From contig NZ_JACGZW010000010.1 of assembly GCF_014145675.1 (NCBI RefSeq), forward strand, positions 390,269 to 454,268: DNA of 64,000 nucleotides. Reading direction: 5' to 3'. The notes beneath the pieces were generated by a model. It had not been told where the DNA came from. It ran no database searches and worked only from the letters and a program-made list of their open reading frames with translations. A program made the position numbers and the translations under genes. Positions 47,565 through 55,998 of the stretch are shown here, one piece after another (position 1 is the first letter of the stretch; each line of letters begins with the position of its first letter). The DNA is from Amycolatopsis dendrobii (lineage in GTDB: Bacteria; Actinomycetota; Actinomycetes; Mycobacteriales; Pseudonocardiaceae).

Positions 47565-48565
47565 AGCCCTTCGCGTACGGCAAGCCGGCGACGACGGCCG
47601 AGGCGGTGCGGGCCGTGGCGGCCGAGCCCGCCGCGATGTTCCTCGCCGGCGGCACCAACCTCGTCGACCACCTGAAACTCGGGGTGGCGAGCCCGGAACG
47701 CCTGGTCGACGTGAGCGGGTTGACGTCGGCGGAAATCCGTGACGACGACGGCGGACTGGTGATCGGCGCGGGCGTCCGCAACAGCGACCTAGCGGCCGAC
47801 CGGCGGGTCCGGGAGCGGTATCCGGTGCTGGCCGAAGCGCTGCTCTCCGGAGCGTCGCCGCAGCTGCGGAACATGGCGACCGTCGGCGGAAACCCGTTGC
47901 AGCGCACTCGATGCGTCTACTTCCAGGACGTCACGACCCCGTGCAACAAGCGTTCGCCAGGGTCCGGCTGTTCGGCCCTCGGCGGCTACACGCGCCATCA
48001 CGCGATCCTCGGCGCGTCCGACCGGTGCGTCGCGACGCATCCCTCCGACATGGCAGTGGCCATGGCGATGCTCGACGCGCGCGTCCACGTGATCGGCCCT
48101 TCCGGGGAGCGGACCCTGCCGTTCGCGGACCTGCACCGGCTTCCCGGCGAGCACCCGGAACGCGACACCGTGCTCGAACACGGCGAACTGATCACCGACA
48201 TCACGCTGCCCGCCGCCTCCTGGTCGCGCCGCTCGACGTACCGCAAAGTGCGCGACCGGGCCTCCTACGCCTTCGCGCTCGTCTCTGTCGCAGTTGGACT
48301 GTCCATTTCGGACGGCGTAATCGAGGACGTCCGGCTGGCCTTCGGCGGCGTGGCACACAAACCCTGGCGCGCCCAGCGTGCCGAGGAAGTCCTCCGCGGT
48401 GCCAGGCCCAGCGAGGACGTCTTCCGCGCGGCCGCCGACGCCGAACTCGCGGACGCCACGGCGTTGGAAGGCCTCGACGGAGGGAACGCGTTCAAGATCC
48501 CGCTCGCCGCACGCACCCTGGCCGCGGTGCTGCGCGACCTGACCGCCGAGGAGCGCGACCGATGA
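47561..48565 (+). CDS. Aldehyde oxidase FAD-binding subunit (PaoB/YagS-like, with [4Fe-4S] motif)
   Basis: A 334-residue FAD subunit. The FAD site is FLAGGTNLVDHLKLGVASPE and ATVGGNPLQRTRC. The insert CVYFQDVTTPCNKRSPGSGC plus CVATHPSD carries the extra cysteines that bind a [4Fe-4S] cluster in PaoB/YagS of E. coli aldehyde oxidoreductase. That places the complex with PaoABC rather than with classical xanthine dehydrogenases. ATG overlaps both neighbours by 4 nt. Electron acceptor not indicated. Confidence 0.92.
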   Translation: MKPFAYGKPATTAEAVRAVAAEPAAMFLAGGTNLVDHLKLGVASPERLVDVSGLTSAEIRDDDGGLVIGAGVRNSDLAADRRVRERYPVLAEALLSGASPQLRNMATVGGNPLQRTRCVYFQDVTTPCNKRSPGSGCSALGGYTRHHAILGASDRCVATHPSDMAVAMAMLDARVHVIGPSGERTLPFADLHRLPGEHPERDTVLEHGELITDITLPAASWSRRSTYRKVRDRASYAFALVSVAVGLSISDGVIEDVRLAFGGVAHKPWRAQRAEEVLRGARPSEDVFRAAADAELADATALEGLDGGNAFKIPLAARTLAAVLRDLTAEERDR

Positions 48566-50637
48566 CCGGACTGTTGGAACCGCGAGCGATCGGACGCGGG
48601 CTCACGCGCCGCGACGGTCCGGCGAAGGTCACCGGAACCGCGCCGTACGCCTACGAACATCCCGTCGAAGCGCCGCTGTACTGCCATCCGGTTCAGGCGA
48701 GCATCGCGCGCGGTCGTTGTCTGCGGATCAGCGGCGTCGAAGCCGAAGCTCTCGACGGTGTCCGCGCGTTGATCACTCCCTTCACCGCCGAACGGCTCGC
48801 CGACACCGACGACGCGGAACTCGCGGTGCTGCAAGACTGCGAGATCCCGTTTCGCGGCAGGGTGATCGGGCTCGTCCTGGCGGAATCTTCCGAGACCGCA
48901 CGGCACGCGGCGGAACTCGTCGACGTCGAATACGAGACCGATCCCTTCGCCGCCGAGCTCATCGTCGACGATCCCGGCCTGTACCAGCCCGAGAAGGTCA
49001 ACCCGAACTTCCCGACCGACACGAGCGAAGGCGACCTCGACACCGCATCCGCGGTGACAGTGGACCAGACCTACACCACGGCGATGTACCACAACAACCC
49101 GCTCGAACCGCACACCACCATGGCTTTGTGGGACGACGGCGTGCTGACCCTGTGGGATTCCACCCAAAGCGTCCACTCGGTACGGTCCACTGTGGCGAAG
49201 ACCTTCGGCCTGCCCGCCGACCGCGTCCGGGTGATCTGCCCTTATCTCGGCGGAGGCTTCGGCTCGAAAGGCATGCCGCACGCCAACGTCGTGCTCGCCG
49301 CGCTGGCCGCCCGGACCGTGCCGGGCCGCCCGGTGAAGCTCGCGCTGACCCGGCAGCAGATGTTCAGCCTGGCCGGCTACCGCACGCCGACGATCCAGCG
49401 GGTCCGCCTCGGCGCCGACCGCGACGGGCGGTTGGAGTCGCTTCGGATGGACGTCGTCGAGCAGACCTCGCGGATCAAGGAGTTCGCCGAGCAGACCGCG
49501 GCGCCCGCCCGGATGATGTACGCCGCGCGGAACCGTTCCACCAGCCACCGGCTCGCCCGCCTCGACGTGCCCGTTCCGTCGTGGATGCGCGCGCCGGGGG
49601 AGTGCCCGGGCATGTTCGGCCCGGAAGCGGCGATGGACGAACTCGCCGAAGCGCTCGGCGTCGACCCGATCGACCTGCGCGTGCGCAACGAACCGGAGCG
49701 GGATCCCGAGACCGGTCTTCCGTTCTCCAGCCGGCACCTGGTCGAATGCCTGCGCACCGGAGCCGAACGCTTCGGCTGGAGCTCGCGGCGGGGCGGCCGT
49801 CGAGACGGACCGTGGCTGGTCGGCAGCGGCGTCGCGGCCTCGGTGTACCCCGCGAAGCGGATGCCTGGGTCGAGCGCGACGATCCGGTTCGGGAAAGGCC
49901 GCTACGCCGTCGAAATCGGCGCAGCCGACCTCGGCACCGGCGCGTGGACGATCCTCCCGCAGATCGCCGCGGACGCACTGGACGTGCCCGTCGATTCCGT
50001 CGACATCCGGATCGGCGACACTGATCTCCCCCAAGCCACGGTGGCCGGTGGTTCGACCGGAACCGCGTCGTGGGGCTCAGCGGTGGTCGCGGCCGCGGAG
50101 GTGTTCCGGGACAAATACGGCACCGACCCCGGCGACGGCGACGAAGCACAGGCCGGCACTCCGAAAAAACCGGCCGACAAGCAGTACTCGATGTACGGGT
50201 TCGGCGCACAGTTCGCCGAGGTGCGAGTCGACGCCGACACCGGCGAAGTCCGCGTGTCGCGGCTGCACGGCACATTCGCCGTCGGCCGGATCGTCAACCC
50301 GGTCACCGCGCGCTCGCAGCTGCTCGGCGGCATGACCATGGGCCTGTCGATGGCGCTGCACGAAAACAGCGTCCTCGACCCGCGGTTCGGGCATGTGGTC
50401 AACCACGACCTCGCCGAGTACCACATCGCGACCAACGCGGACGTCGAAGACCTGCGCGCGGACTGGCTCGACGAGACCGATCCGCACCTCAACCCGATGG
50501 GGAGCAAGGGAATCGGCGAGATCGGCATCGTCGGAACCGCGGCCGCGATCGCGAACGCGGTCCATCAGGCGACGGGGGTGCGGGTGCGGGATCTGCCGAT
50601 TACGCTCGACAAACTGCTGCCGGGCCTGCCCCGGTGA
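48562..50637 (+). CDS. Aldehyde oxidase molybdopterin-binding subunit (PaoC/YagR-like)
   Basis: A 691-residue large subunit. GRGLTRRDGPAKVTGTAPYA is the family start; CPYLGGGFGSKGMPHANVVL binds the Mo cofactor, MRAPGECPGMFGPEAAMDEL the pyranopterin, and GSKGIGEIGIVGTAAAIANA contains the catalytic Glu near the C-terminus. Family members oxidise aromatic or other aldehydes to acids with water as oxygen source. No maturation factor (XdhC/PaoD) is encoded in the window. The gene ends 7 nt from the convergent dienelactone-hydrolase-like gene. Confidence 0.93.
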   Translation: MTGLLEPRAIGRGLTRRDGPAKVTGTAPYAYEHPVEAPLYCHPVQASIARGRCLRISGVEAEALDGVRALITPFTAERLADTDDAELAVLQDCEIPFRGRVIGLVLAESSETARHAAELVDVEYETDPFAAELIVDDPGLYQPEKVNPNFPTDTSEGDLDTASAVTVDQTYTTAMYHNNPLEPHTTMALWDDGVLTLWDSTQSVHSVRSTVAKTFGLPADRVRVICPYLGGGFGSKGMPHANVVLAALAARTVPGRPVKLALTRQQMFSLAGYRTPTIQRVRLGADRDGRLESLRMDVVEQTSRIKEFAEQTAAPARMMYAARNRSTSHRLARLDVPVPSWMRAPGECPGMFGPEAAMDELAEALGVDPIDLRVRNEPERDPETGLPFSSRHLVECLRTGAERFGWSSRRGGRRDGPWLVGSGVAASVYPAKRMPGSSATIRFGKGRYAVEIGAADLGTGAWTILPQIAADALDVPVDSVDIRIGDTDLPQATVAGGSTGTASWGSAVVAAAEVFRDKYGTDPGDGDEAQAGTPKKPADKQYSMYGFGAQFAEVRVDADTGEVRVSRLHGTFAVGRIVNPVTARSQLLGGMTMGLSMALHENSVLDPRFGHVVNHDLAEYHIATNADVEDLRADWLDETDPHLNPMGSKGIGEIGIVGTAAAIANAVHQATGVRVRDLPITLDKLLPGLPR

Positions 50638-50644
50638 GACCGTG

Positions 50645-51295
50645 TCACAGCACGAAGGCGTGGTCGCTCCCGCCGGGAAGATGGCGGTCGAACCATCCGG
50701 CGGCGGCGTCGGCGACCTGCTCCAGCGCGCCGGGCTCCTCGAACAGGTGCCCCGCTCCGGGAACCACCACGAGCTCCCGGTCGCCAGGCAGCTGGGCCGC
50801 GGCAGCCTTGTTCAGCCTGCGCACGGTGTCGTCGTTTCCGCCGACGATCAGCAGCACCGGGCACCGCACCTCCGCCAGGGCGTCCTCGGCCAGATCCGGC
50901 CTGCCACCTCGGGAAACGACCGCTCGCACGACGTCCGCCCGACTCGCCGCCGCGCTCAACGCCGCTGCGGCCCCTGTGCTGGCTCCGAACAGTCCCACCG
51001 GCAAGCCGGTTGCTCCGGGATGACGGGCGAGGTCGTCCAAGGCGCGCAGCAACCTCTCCCGCAGCAGCCCGACGTCGAACCGCTGCCGGTCGTGGTCCTC
51101 CTCGGTGAGCAGGTCGAACAGCAGCGTCGCGTAACGGTGGTCCTGCAAGGTGCGGGCGACCGCCTGGTTGCGCGGGCTGTGCCGCGAACTGCCCGAGCCG
51201 TGCGCGAAAACCACCACCCCGGCGGCATCGGCAGGCACCGTCAACTCTCCCTCGGCCAGCGACGTCCCGGCGCCGACCGCGAACGGTTCCGTCAT
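50645..51295 (-). CDS. Dienelactone-hydrolase-like alpha/beta hydrolase
   Basis: A 216-residue alpha/beta hydrolase. VVVFAHGSGSSRHSPRNQAV begins the core; the nucleophile elbow is GLFGASTGAAAAL with Ser; Asp is in VGGNDDTV and His in PGAGHLFEEPGAL. This size and pattern fit the dienelactone-hydrolase-like family often fused to phosphoribosyltransferases in actinobacteria. ATG 51295 has AGGAGGAAG, an excellent site. A sigma-B-like element (GTTT-N15-GGGATA, 51325-51349) is upstream. Confidence 0.85.
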   Translation of the reverse strand: MTEPFAVGAGTSLAEGELTVPADAAGVVVFAHGSGSSRHSPRNQAVARTLQDHRYATLLFDLLTEEDHDRQRFDVGLLRERLLRALDDLARHPGATGLPVGLFGASTGAAAALSAAASRADVVRAVVSRGGRPDLAEDALAEVRCPVLLIVGGNDDTVRRLNKAAAAQLPGDRELVVVPGAGHLFEEPGALEQVADAAAGWFDRHLPGGSDHAFVL

Positions 51296-51324
51296 GGCTT
51301 CCTCCTGCCTGTATCGGAACCGGA

Positions 51325-51349
51325 TATCCCAGCAGGGCAACCGCCAAAC
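51325..51349 (-). promoter_or_regulatory. Degenerate sigma-B-like promoter of the dienelactone-hydrolase-like gene
   Basis: Minus strand: GTTT (51346-51349), 15-nt spacer, GGGATA (51325-51330). Spacing is right, but the -10 differs from GGGTAT. Confidence 0.4.
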
Positions 51350-51372
51350 GGACCGCGGGTTAGCGTGGAGCG

Positions 51373-51969
51373 ATGCTGATCGAACATCGAGGACAACGGC
51401 CAGTGGTGCCCGAGTCGGCGTACGTCGCCCCGTCCGCCGTGCTGTGCGGAGCAGTCGTCCTCGGCGAACGGGCCCGGATCCTGCACGGCGCGGTGCTCAC
51501 CGCGGAAGACGGGGAAGTCCGGACCGGTTCGGACGTCGTGGTCATGGAGAACGCCCTGGTCCGCGGCCGGGCCGCACACCCCGCGACGCTCGGGGACGCG
51601 GTGCTGGTCGGGCCGCACGCCCACGTCAACGGAGCCGTGATCGAAGACGAGGTGTTCGTGGCGACCGGGGCCTCCCTGTTCCCGGGCTCGGTCGCCGGCG
51701 CCGGGGCCGAGCTGCGGATCAACAGCGTGCTGCACGTCAATTCCCGCCTCGAACCCGGCGCGGTGCTCCCCATCGGCTGGATCGCCGCGGGGAACCCGGC
51801 CGAGCTCTTCTCCCCTGACCGGCACGACGAACTGTGGGAACTCCAGCGCACCCTGGACTTCCCGGGCACCGTCTACGGCACGCCGAGAGACACCCCGATG
51901 CGCGAACTCATGCTCCGCCAAGCCCGGTTTTACGGCTCCCATCAGGACGATCGTCTTCTTGACGAATGA
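51373..51969 (+). CDS. Gamma-carbonic-anhydrase/hexapeptide-repeat family protein
   Basis: A 198-residue protein of the left-handed beta-helix family. Repeats run from YVAPSAVLCGAVVLGERARI to INSVLHVNSRLEPGAVLPIG; His residues at AHPATLGDAV and GPHAHVNGAV could be metal ligands as in gamma-carbonic anhydrases. The C-terminal helix DELWELQRTLDFPGTVYG is typical. Function could be carbonic anhydrase or acyl transferase; I cannot decide. Divergent from the hydrolase gene. Confidence 0.82.
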   Translation: MLIEHRGQRPVVPESAYVAPSAVLCGAVVLGERARILHGAVLTAEDGEVRTGSDVVVMENALVRGRAAHPATLGDAVLVGPHAHVNGAVIEDEVFVATGASLFPGSVAGAGAELRINSVLHVNSRLEPGAVLPIGWIAAGNPAELFSPDRHDELWELQRTLDFPGTVYGTPRDTPMRELMLRQARFYGSHQDDRLLDE

Positions 51970-52655
51970 CCGCCGGCCGCTCTGGCCGAACGGCGCCACG
52001 GAGGCTCAGGTACCGTCGTCCGCCAACGCGAGACGCGCTGAAAAGCCTCGCCCGGGCGATGTCGTTGCCCAGCCCGTCGTCGGACTCGGCGACCCGCTCC
52101 ACGCGATAGCGACGCGAGCGCCTCTCTCAGCGACGGCGCCGCGGGAGCCGCCGCCGGACCGAGTTTGATCAAGTCTCGGGCGATACCAGGCCAGCGGCTA
52201 CGGCTGCGCGTCCAGACCGGCAGCAGGACGGCGGCCGCGGGCTCGGGATCGCCGGTGATCCGCCACAACGCGGTGGCGCGCTCGTTCCCGCCCAGCGGGT
52301 CGGGCGCAACCGACCCCGAGTAGGTCCGGGACATCGGTCGCCGGTCCGTACGCGTGCTTCATCCGCGCCCAGTCGATCTCGTCGAGCCCAGAGAACACCG
52401 TCCACCCCGTTCCGAGCCCAGCCCGGCCGACGGTGTGATCGACTTCGGCGGATCTCTTGGCGCGGAAGAGAAACTCGCGCGGGGATCTCTTGGGCAGGCC
52501 GGGGTTCAGGAGCGAGTTTGGCGGTCGCTGCGAAATGACGCACCCCGGAGCGCTCTTGTCGAGACTGTTAAGCCAGGGCTCAATGGGTGGACTGCCCGGT
52601 GAGGCGCGGCAATTCTTGTGAATTGTTGTGCACGCCGCTAGAGGGAGAAAACGTT
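51970..52655. other. Gene-free stretch with degraded HEAT-repeat gene
   Basis: No intact gene. The minus strand at 52006-52398 holds the HEAT-repeat pseudogene. From 52400 to 52655 I see only the upstream region of the small secreted protein gene. Confidence 0.6.
52006..52398 (-). pseudogene. Degraded HEAT-repeat protein gene
   Basis: From GTG 52398 the minus strand reads FSGLDEIDWARMKHAYGPAT then DVPDLL, the typical start of actinobacterial HEAT-repeat proteins. The frame then jumps to GGNERATALWRITGDPEPAA and ARDLIKLGPAAAPAAPSLRE, again to YRVERVAESDDGLGNDIARA, and finally to EAFQRVSR near 52030. At least two frameshifts and an internal deletion have removed about half of the gene. Confidence 0.75.
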
Positions 52656-52973
52656 ATGAATAGACTGCACCGCCGAATTATGGCGGCTTTCGCCGTGGTC
52701 GCCGCCGTCTTCGCATTCGCGGGGCCCGCATCCGCCGCCTCGACGTCATCCGCGGTTCCGTACGACCTCGGGTCGTGCACCAAACGCGCTTCGGCGCCTT
52801 ACGGCAACGTATGGGTGCAGAACGTCTCGTGCGGATTCGACATCAGGATCCACGTGCTGTGGAACTGGGGCCCGGCCAGCGATTGCAAATGGGTCAAGTA
52901 CCGCGGACCGGCGGTGAATTTCTACGCTCCGCTGGGTCCCGTCCAACGGTATTCGACCATCGACTACTGCTGA
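52656..52973 (+). CDS. Small secreted Cys-containing protein
   Basis: A 105-residue protein with a Sec signal peptide (HRRIMAAFAVVAAVFAFAGP, cleavage after ASA). The mature 75 residues contain four Cys (SCTKR, SCGFD, DCKWV and the C-terminal YC), enough for two disulphides, and many aromatic residues. I do not recognise the family; such proteins are common in mycelial actinomycetes. ATG 52656 has GAGGGAG at a good distance. A 14-bp hairpin ends it. Confidence 0.75.
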   Translation: MNRLHRRIMAAFAVVAAVFAFAGPASAASTSSAVPYDLGSCTKRASAPYGNVWVQNVSCGFDIRIHVLWNWGPASDCKWVKYRGPAVNFYAPLGPVQRYSTIDYC

Positions 52974-52993
52974 GGGCGGCTCGACCGGATGAT

Positions 52994-53024
52994 GCCTCTG
53001 CCCAGGCGCCGCCTGGGCAGAGGC
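52994..53024. terminator. 14-bp bidirectional hairpin
   Basis: GCCTCTGCCCAGGC (52994-53007) pairs perfectly with 53011-53024 around the loop GCC. It lies between the convergent secreted-protein and ArsR-type regulator genes. Confidence 0.75.
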
Positions 53025-53036
53025 CGTGCGCCGGCA

Positions 53037-54008
53037 CTACCGAGCCTCGAGAAACGCCTTCCCCAACGGCGTAAGCGAATGCTGCACCCCCGCCCCCGCC
53101 CGGGTAGTCGTGATCAACCCCGCCGTCCGCAACGTCTTCGTATGCTGGCTCACCGCCGCCGGAGAAACCCCCAACCGCGCGGCCAGCGCCGTAGTCGACG
53201 CCTCCGCCGCCAATGCGCACAGCAGCCGCGCCCGCGTCCGTCCCACCAGGCCGGACAGCTGGTCCTCCCGGGAACCGCAAGGTTCACCCGGAACGAGCCC
53301 AGCCGCCGGGCACACCAGCATCGGCTGTTGCGCCGCGTCGATGAACGTCACCGGCTCGCCCCAGCAGAAGTGCGCGGGCACCAGGACCAGGCCCCGGCCG
53401 TCCAGTGCGATGGTGCGCTCGCGCGGATAGTCCGCCTCCAGCACCGGATTGCGCCACCGGATCGACGGGTGCAGGTTCGCCAGCAGCGCTTCGACCCCGC
53501 CGCTCAGAAGATGGCCGGCGTACCGGGCGCGGTCGGCTTCCACGCGGCGTTCCAGGACCGGCCGCACGGGGCCGAGGACCAGGTCGCTGTACTCGCGCAG
53601 GGCGTGCACGACGCCGCGGGTGCTGCCGTCGGCGTAGACCGTGCGGGCCCAGCGCGGCACGCGGCGGTGCCGGGCATACGTGCGGACGATGTCCTCGCGC
53701 AGGGCGGCTTTCGGCTGGGACAGGATGTTTTCGAAGTGCGCGCCGACGTCCGTTTCGTCCAGCGCGGGCGTCAGGAAGTCCGGGAAGTTCCCGGCCGGGA
53801 CCAGTTCCGCGGCGGCTTTGAGACAGCGCCAGCGGGCGGGGGCGCGCCGGGCGCCGGTCAGCAGCGTCGCTCTCCAGCCGCGGTACTCCAGGGGCAGGTG
53901 GGGATCCTGGAGACTGTTGATGCTCAGGATCAGCTCCCACGTCGGGTGCGCGCCCCTCGCCACTCGCACCCGGCACAGGTCGTCGGCTGTGAAAACCATG
54001 CGCAGCAT
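53037..54008 (-). CDS. ArsR-family winged-helix transcriptional regulator with DUF5937-like N-terminal domain
   Basis: A 323-residue protein. The N-terminal 220 residues (FTADDLCRVRVARGAHPTWE onward) form a large domain of unknown role. The C-terminal 75 residues are an ArsR-type winged helix: RARLLCALAAEASTTALAAR then LGVSPAAVSQHTKTLRTAGL and the wing ITTTRAGAGVQH. This architecture is frequent in Streptomyces and relatives; ligands are unknown. I choose ATG 54008 since AGGGGTGG lies upstream; GTG 54017 and ATG 53999 are alternatives. The DUF name is from memory and less sure than the ArsR call. Confidence 0.82.
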   Translation of the reverse strand: MLRMVFTADDLCRVRVARGAHPTWELILSINSLQDPHLPLEYRGWRATLLTGARRAPARWRCLKAAAELVPAGNFPDFLTPALDETDVGAHFENILSQPKAALREDIVRTYARHRRVPRWARTVYADGSTRGVVHALREYSDLVLGPVRPVLERRVEADRARYAGHLLSGGVEALLANLHPSIRWRNPVLEADYPRERTIALDGRGLVLVPAHFCWGEPVTFIDAAQQPMLVCPAAGLVPGEPCGSREDQLSGLVGRTRARLLCALAAEASTTALAARLGVSPAAVSQHTKTLRTAGLITTTRAGAGVQHSLTPLGKAFLEAR

Positions 54009-54070
54009 CGAAACCACCCCTGGTCCGCGCCTCCCCAGCGCGGCTCTGCGTCCAGGATGCGTCCCGGGGC

Positions 54071-54166
54071 CGCGGTCTGGGAAGCGCTGTCCGCCGACCG
54101 GTGCGGATTCGTCGGCGGGCGGGGCCGCGGCTTCGCCCGCGCCGAACGGCGGCTTCCCAGACCGCG
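54071..54166. repeat. Inverted repeat with 15-bp perfect arms
   Basis: CGCGGTCTGGGAAGC (54071-54085) and GCTTCCCAGACCGCG (54152-54166) are exact complements separated by 66 nt, just downstream of the imine-reductase stop (54172). It may be a compound terminator or a small mobile-element relic. Confidence 0.6.
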
Positions 54167-54171
54167 GGCGC

Positions 54172-55026
54172 TCAGCCGCGGATCACCTCGACCAGGCTGG
54201 TCCAGCTGTCCCGGCCGTGTCCGGCGGCGACTGCGCGGTCGTAGTGTTGCTTCACCGCGGCGGGCAGGGCCACGTCGATGCCCGCGTCCCGGCTGGCGGC
54301 GAGGATGTGGTCGGCGGTCGCGCCCATCATCTTGGCGTTCGCCTCGTCGCCGGGGTGGCTGCCGCTGTCCACGTTCTTCGCCGCCTCGTCCAGCGACGTC
54401 TGCACCAGCGTAAGCAGCTCATTCGCGTACGGCACCAGCGTCGCGGCGGAGACTCCGGCGGTGCCGACGAGCGCGGCGGAGTGCAGGAACGCCGAGAGCG
54501 TGGTGAGGAACAGGTCCAGCAACGACTGGTAGTACAGCTGCGCCAGGCCCGGGTCCGCGCCCCGGTAGTCGGGCCGTCCGATGACGCGCAGCGCCGGTTC
54601 GATCCGCTCGAACGCCGGCTGCGCGCCGCTGTAGAACACGAACGAACCCTCGGTGCCGACGACCTGCGCGGGCACCATGATCCCGCCCGCGATCATCTCC
54701 GCGCCGCGCGCGGCCAGCCATTCCGCGGCCACCCGGGTGCGCTCCGGCGTGTCCGAGCTGAGGTTCACCACGATCTTCCCGCGCAGCGCTTCCTCGGCCG
54801 GCGCGAGAATGTCGTACATCGCCTGATAATCGGTGAGGCTGAGGATCACCAGTTCGTTCGCGGCCAGCGCGTCCGAGACCGTTTCCGCGCGCTTCGCGCC
54901 GGCGGCCACCACGTCGTCGGCGCGGCTCGCGGTGCGGTTCCACACCGTCACCTCGTGGCCCGCCGCGAGGTAGGACCGCACCATGGCCTGGCCCATCGGG
55001 CCGAGGCCGATCATTGTCACGCGCAC
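54172..55026 (-). CDS. Imine-reductase-like NAD(P)-binding protein (copy 1)
   Basis: A 284-residue beta-hydroxyacid-dehydrogenase-type enzyme. VTMIGLGPMGQAMVRSYLAA is the Rossmann motif, VTVWNRTASRADDV the NADP-type loop and GGIMVPAQVVGTEGSFVFYS the substrate segment. The long C-terminal helical domain with a dimer-swapped helix is typical of imine reductases. GTG 55026 has GGGAG upstream. It is tandem with a paralogue 11 nt upstream, so both form an operon divergent from the AfsR-like regulator. Confidence 0.85.
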   Translation of the reverse strand: MRVTMIGLGPMGQAMVRSYLAAGHEVTVWNRTASRADDVVAAGAKRAETVSDALAANELVILSLTDYQAMYDILAPAEEALRGKIVVNLSSDTPERTRVAAEWLAARGAEMIAGGIMVPAQVVGTEGSFVFYSGAQPAFERIEPALRVIGRPDYRGADPGLAQLYYQSLLDLFLTTLSAFLHSAALVGTAGVSAATLVPYANELLTLVQTSLDEAAKNVDSGSHPGDEANAKMMGATADHILAASRDAGIDVALPAAVKQHYDRAVAAGHGRDSWTSLVEVIRG

Positions 55027-55036
55027 AGAGTTCTCC

Positions 55037-55903
55037 CTATTTCTTCAGCAGTTCGATGACGCTCGTCAGGTTTTCCGCGCCGTGGCCGTCGGCGGCGCGG
55101 CGCAGGAGCAACTGGTGCAGCGGCGCGAGCAGTTCGGAGCTGACGCCCTGGTCAGCGGCCGCGATCGGCAGGTTCTCGAACGCGGCGGCCTGCATCCCCA
55201 GGTTCGACACGACGTTCCGGGTGTAGTCGCCGCTGTCGGCCTCCACGGCGGCCTCCTGGACGAAGTTGCTCATCGCGGTCAGCCATCCGCCCAGCAGCGG
55301 CGCGAACTCGACCGCTGAAAGTCCTTCGCTGCGGATCAGCGCGTAAGCCTGCAAGACGCCGATGAACTGGCCATACATCCCCGACAGCAGCGCGAGGTCG
55401 TGCAACGCCGCCAGCCCCGGGTCTTCGCCGACGTAGTTGCTGCCGCCGAAGGTGTCGAACGCCGCGCGGTGCGTGTCGAACACGTCCTTGGGCCCGCTGT
55501 AGAACACGAAGGCGCCCGGCTGCCCGATCATCGGCGGAATCGCCATGATGCCGCCGTCGAGGAACTTCGCGCCCTGCTCCGTCACCCATTCGGCCAGCTC
55601 ACGGGCCTGCCGAGGGGTGCCGTTGGTCAGGTTCACCACCGTCCGGCCCGCCAGCGAGACCGTCTTGAGCACCTCGCGCACCGACGCGTCGTCCAGCAAA
55701 CACACGATCACCAGTTCGCTCGCCGCGACCGCCTCGGCGGCCGACCCCGCCGCCGTCGCACCCCGTCCCACCAGCGGCTTCGTCTTGTCCGCAGAGCGGT
55801 TCCAGACCGTCACCGGCCGTCCCGCCGTCAGCAGCGCACCGGCCAGCGCGCTGCCCATCGCACCGAGCCCCAGCACGGTCGCCGAGGTCGCATTCCCGGA
55901 CAT
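55037..55903 (-). CDS. Imine-reductase-like NAD(P)-binding protein (copy 2)
   Basis: A 288-residue paralogue of the previous gene. VLGLGAMGSALAGALLTAGR, VTVWNRSADKTKPL and GGIMAIPPMIGQPGAFVFYS correspond to the same motifs. The proteins differ strongly outside the motifs (for example DYQAMYD versus DDASVREV), so the pair is an old duplication, possibly acting as a heterodimer or on different imines. ATG 55903 has GGGAGGG seven bases upstream. First gene of the operon divergent from the large regulator. Confidence 0.87.
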   Translation of the reverse strand: MSGNATSATVLGLGAMGSALAGALLTAGRPVTVWNRSADKTKPLVGRGATAAGSAAEAVAASELVIVCLLDDASVREVLKTVSLAGRTVVNLTNGTPRQARELAEWVTEQGAKFLDGGIMAIPPMIGQPGAFVFYSGPKDVFDTHRAAFDTFGGSNYVGEDPGLAALHDLALLSGMYGQFIGVLQAYALIRSEGLSAVEFAPLLGGWLTAMSNFVQEAAVEADSGDYTRNVVSNLGMQAAAFENLPIAAADQGVSSELLAPLHQLLLRRAADGHGAENLTSVIELLKK

Positions 55904-55947
55904 GTCGTCCCTCCCGTTCGTTGATCTGCCGACCACGGTGCCGAGGC

Positions 55948-55979
55948 CCGCGCACGGTTCGCTGGGGGTCCGCGCACGG
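55948..55979 (+). repeat. 10-bp direct repeat with 22-bp period upstream of the AfsR-like gene
   Basis: CCGCGCACGG occurs at 55948-55957 and 55970-55979, a spacing of two helical turns. It lies between the divergent starts of the imine-reductase operon (55903) and the regulator (55999). SARP-type proteins bind direct repeats spaced by helical turns, so this may be an autoregulatory site. Confidence 0.5.
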
Positions 55980-55998
55980 ATGCGGTTACGGTGGTTTC

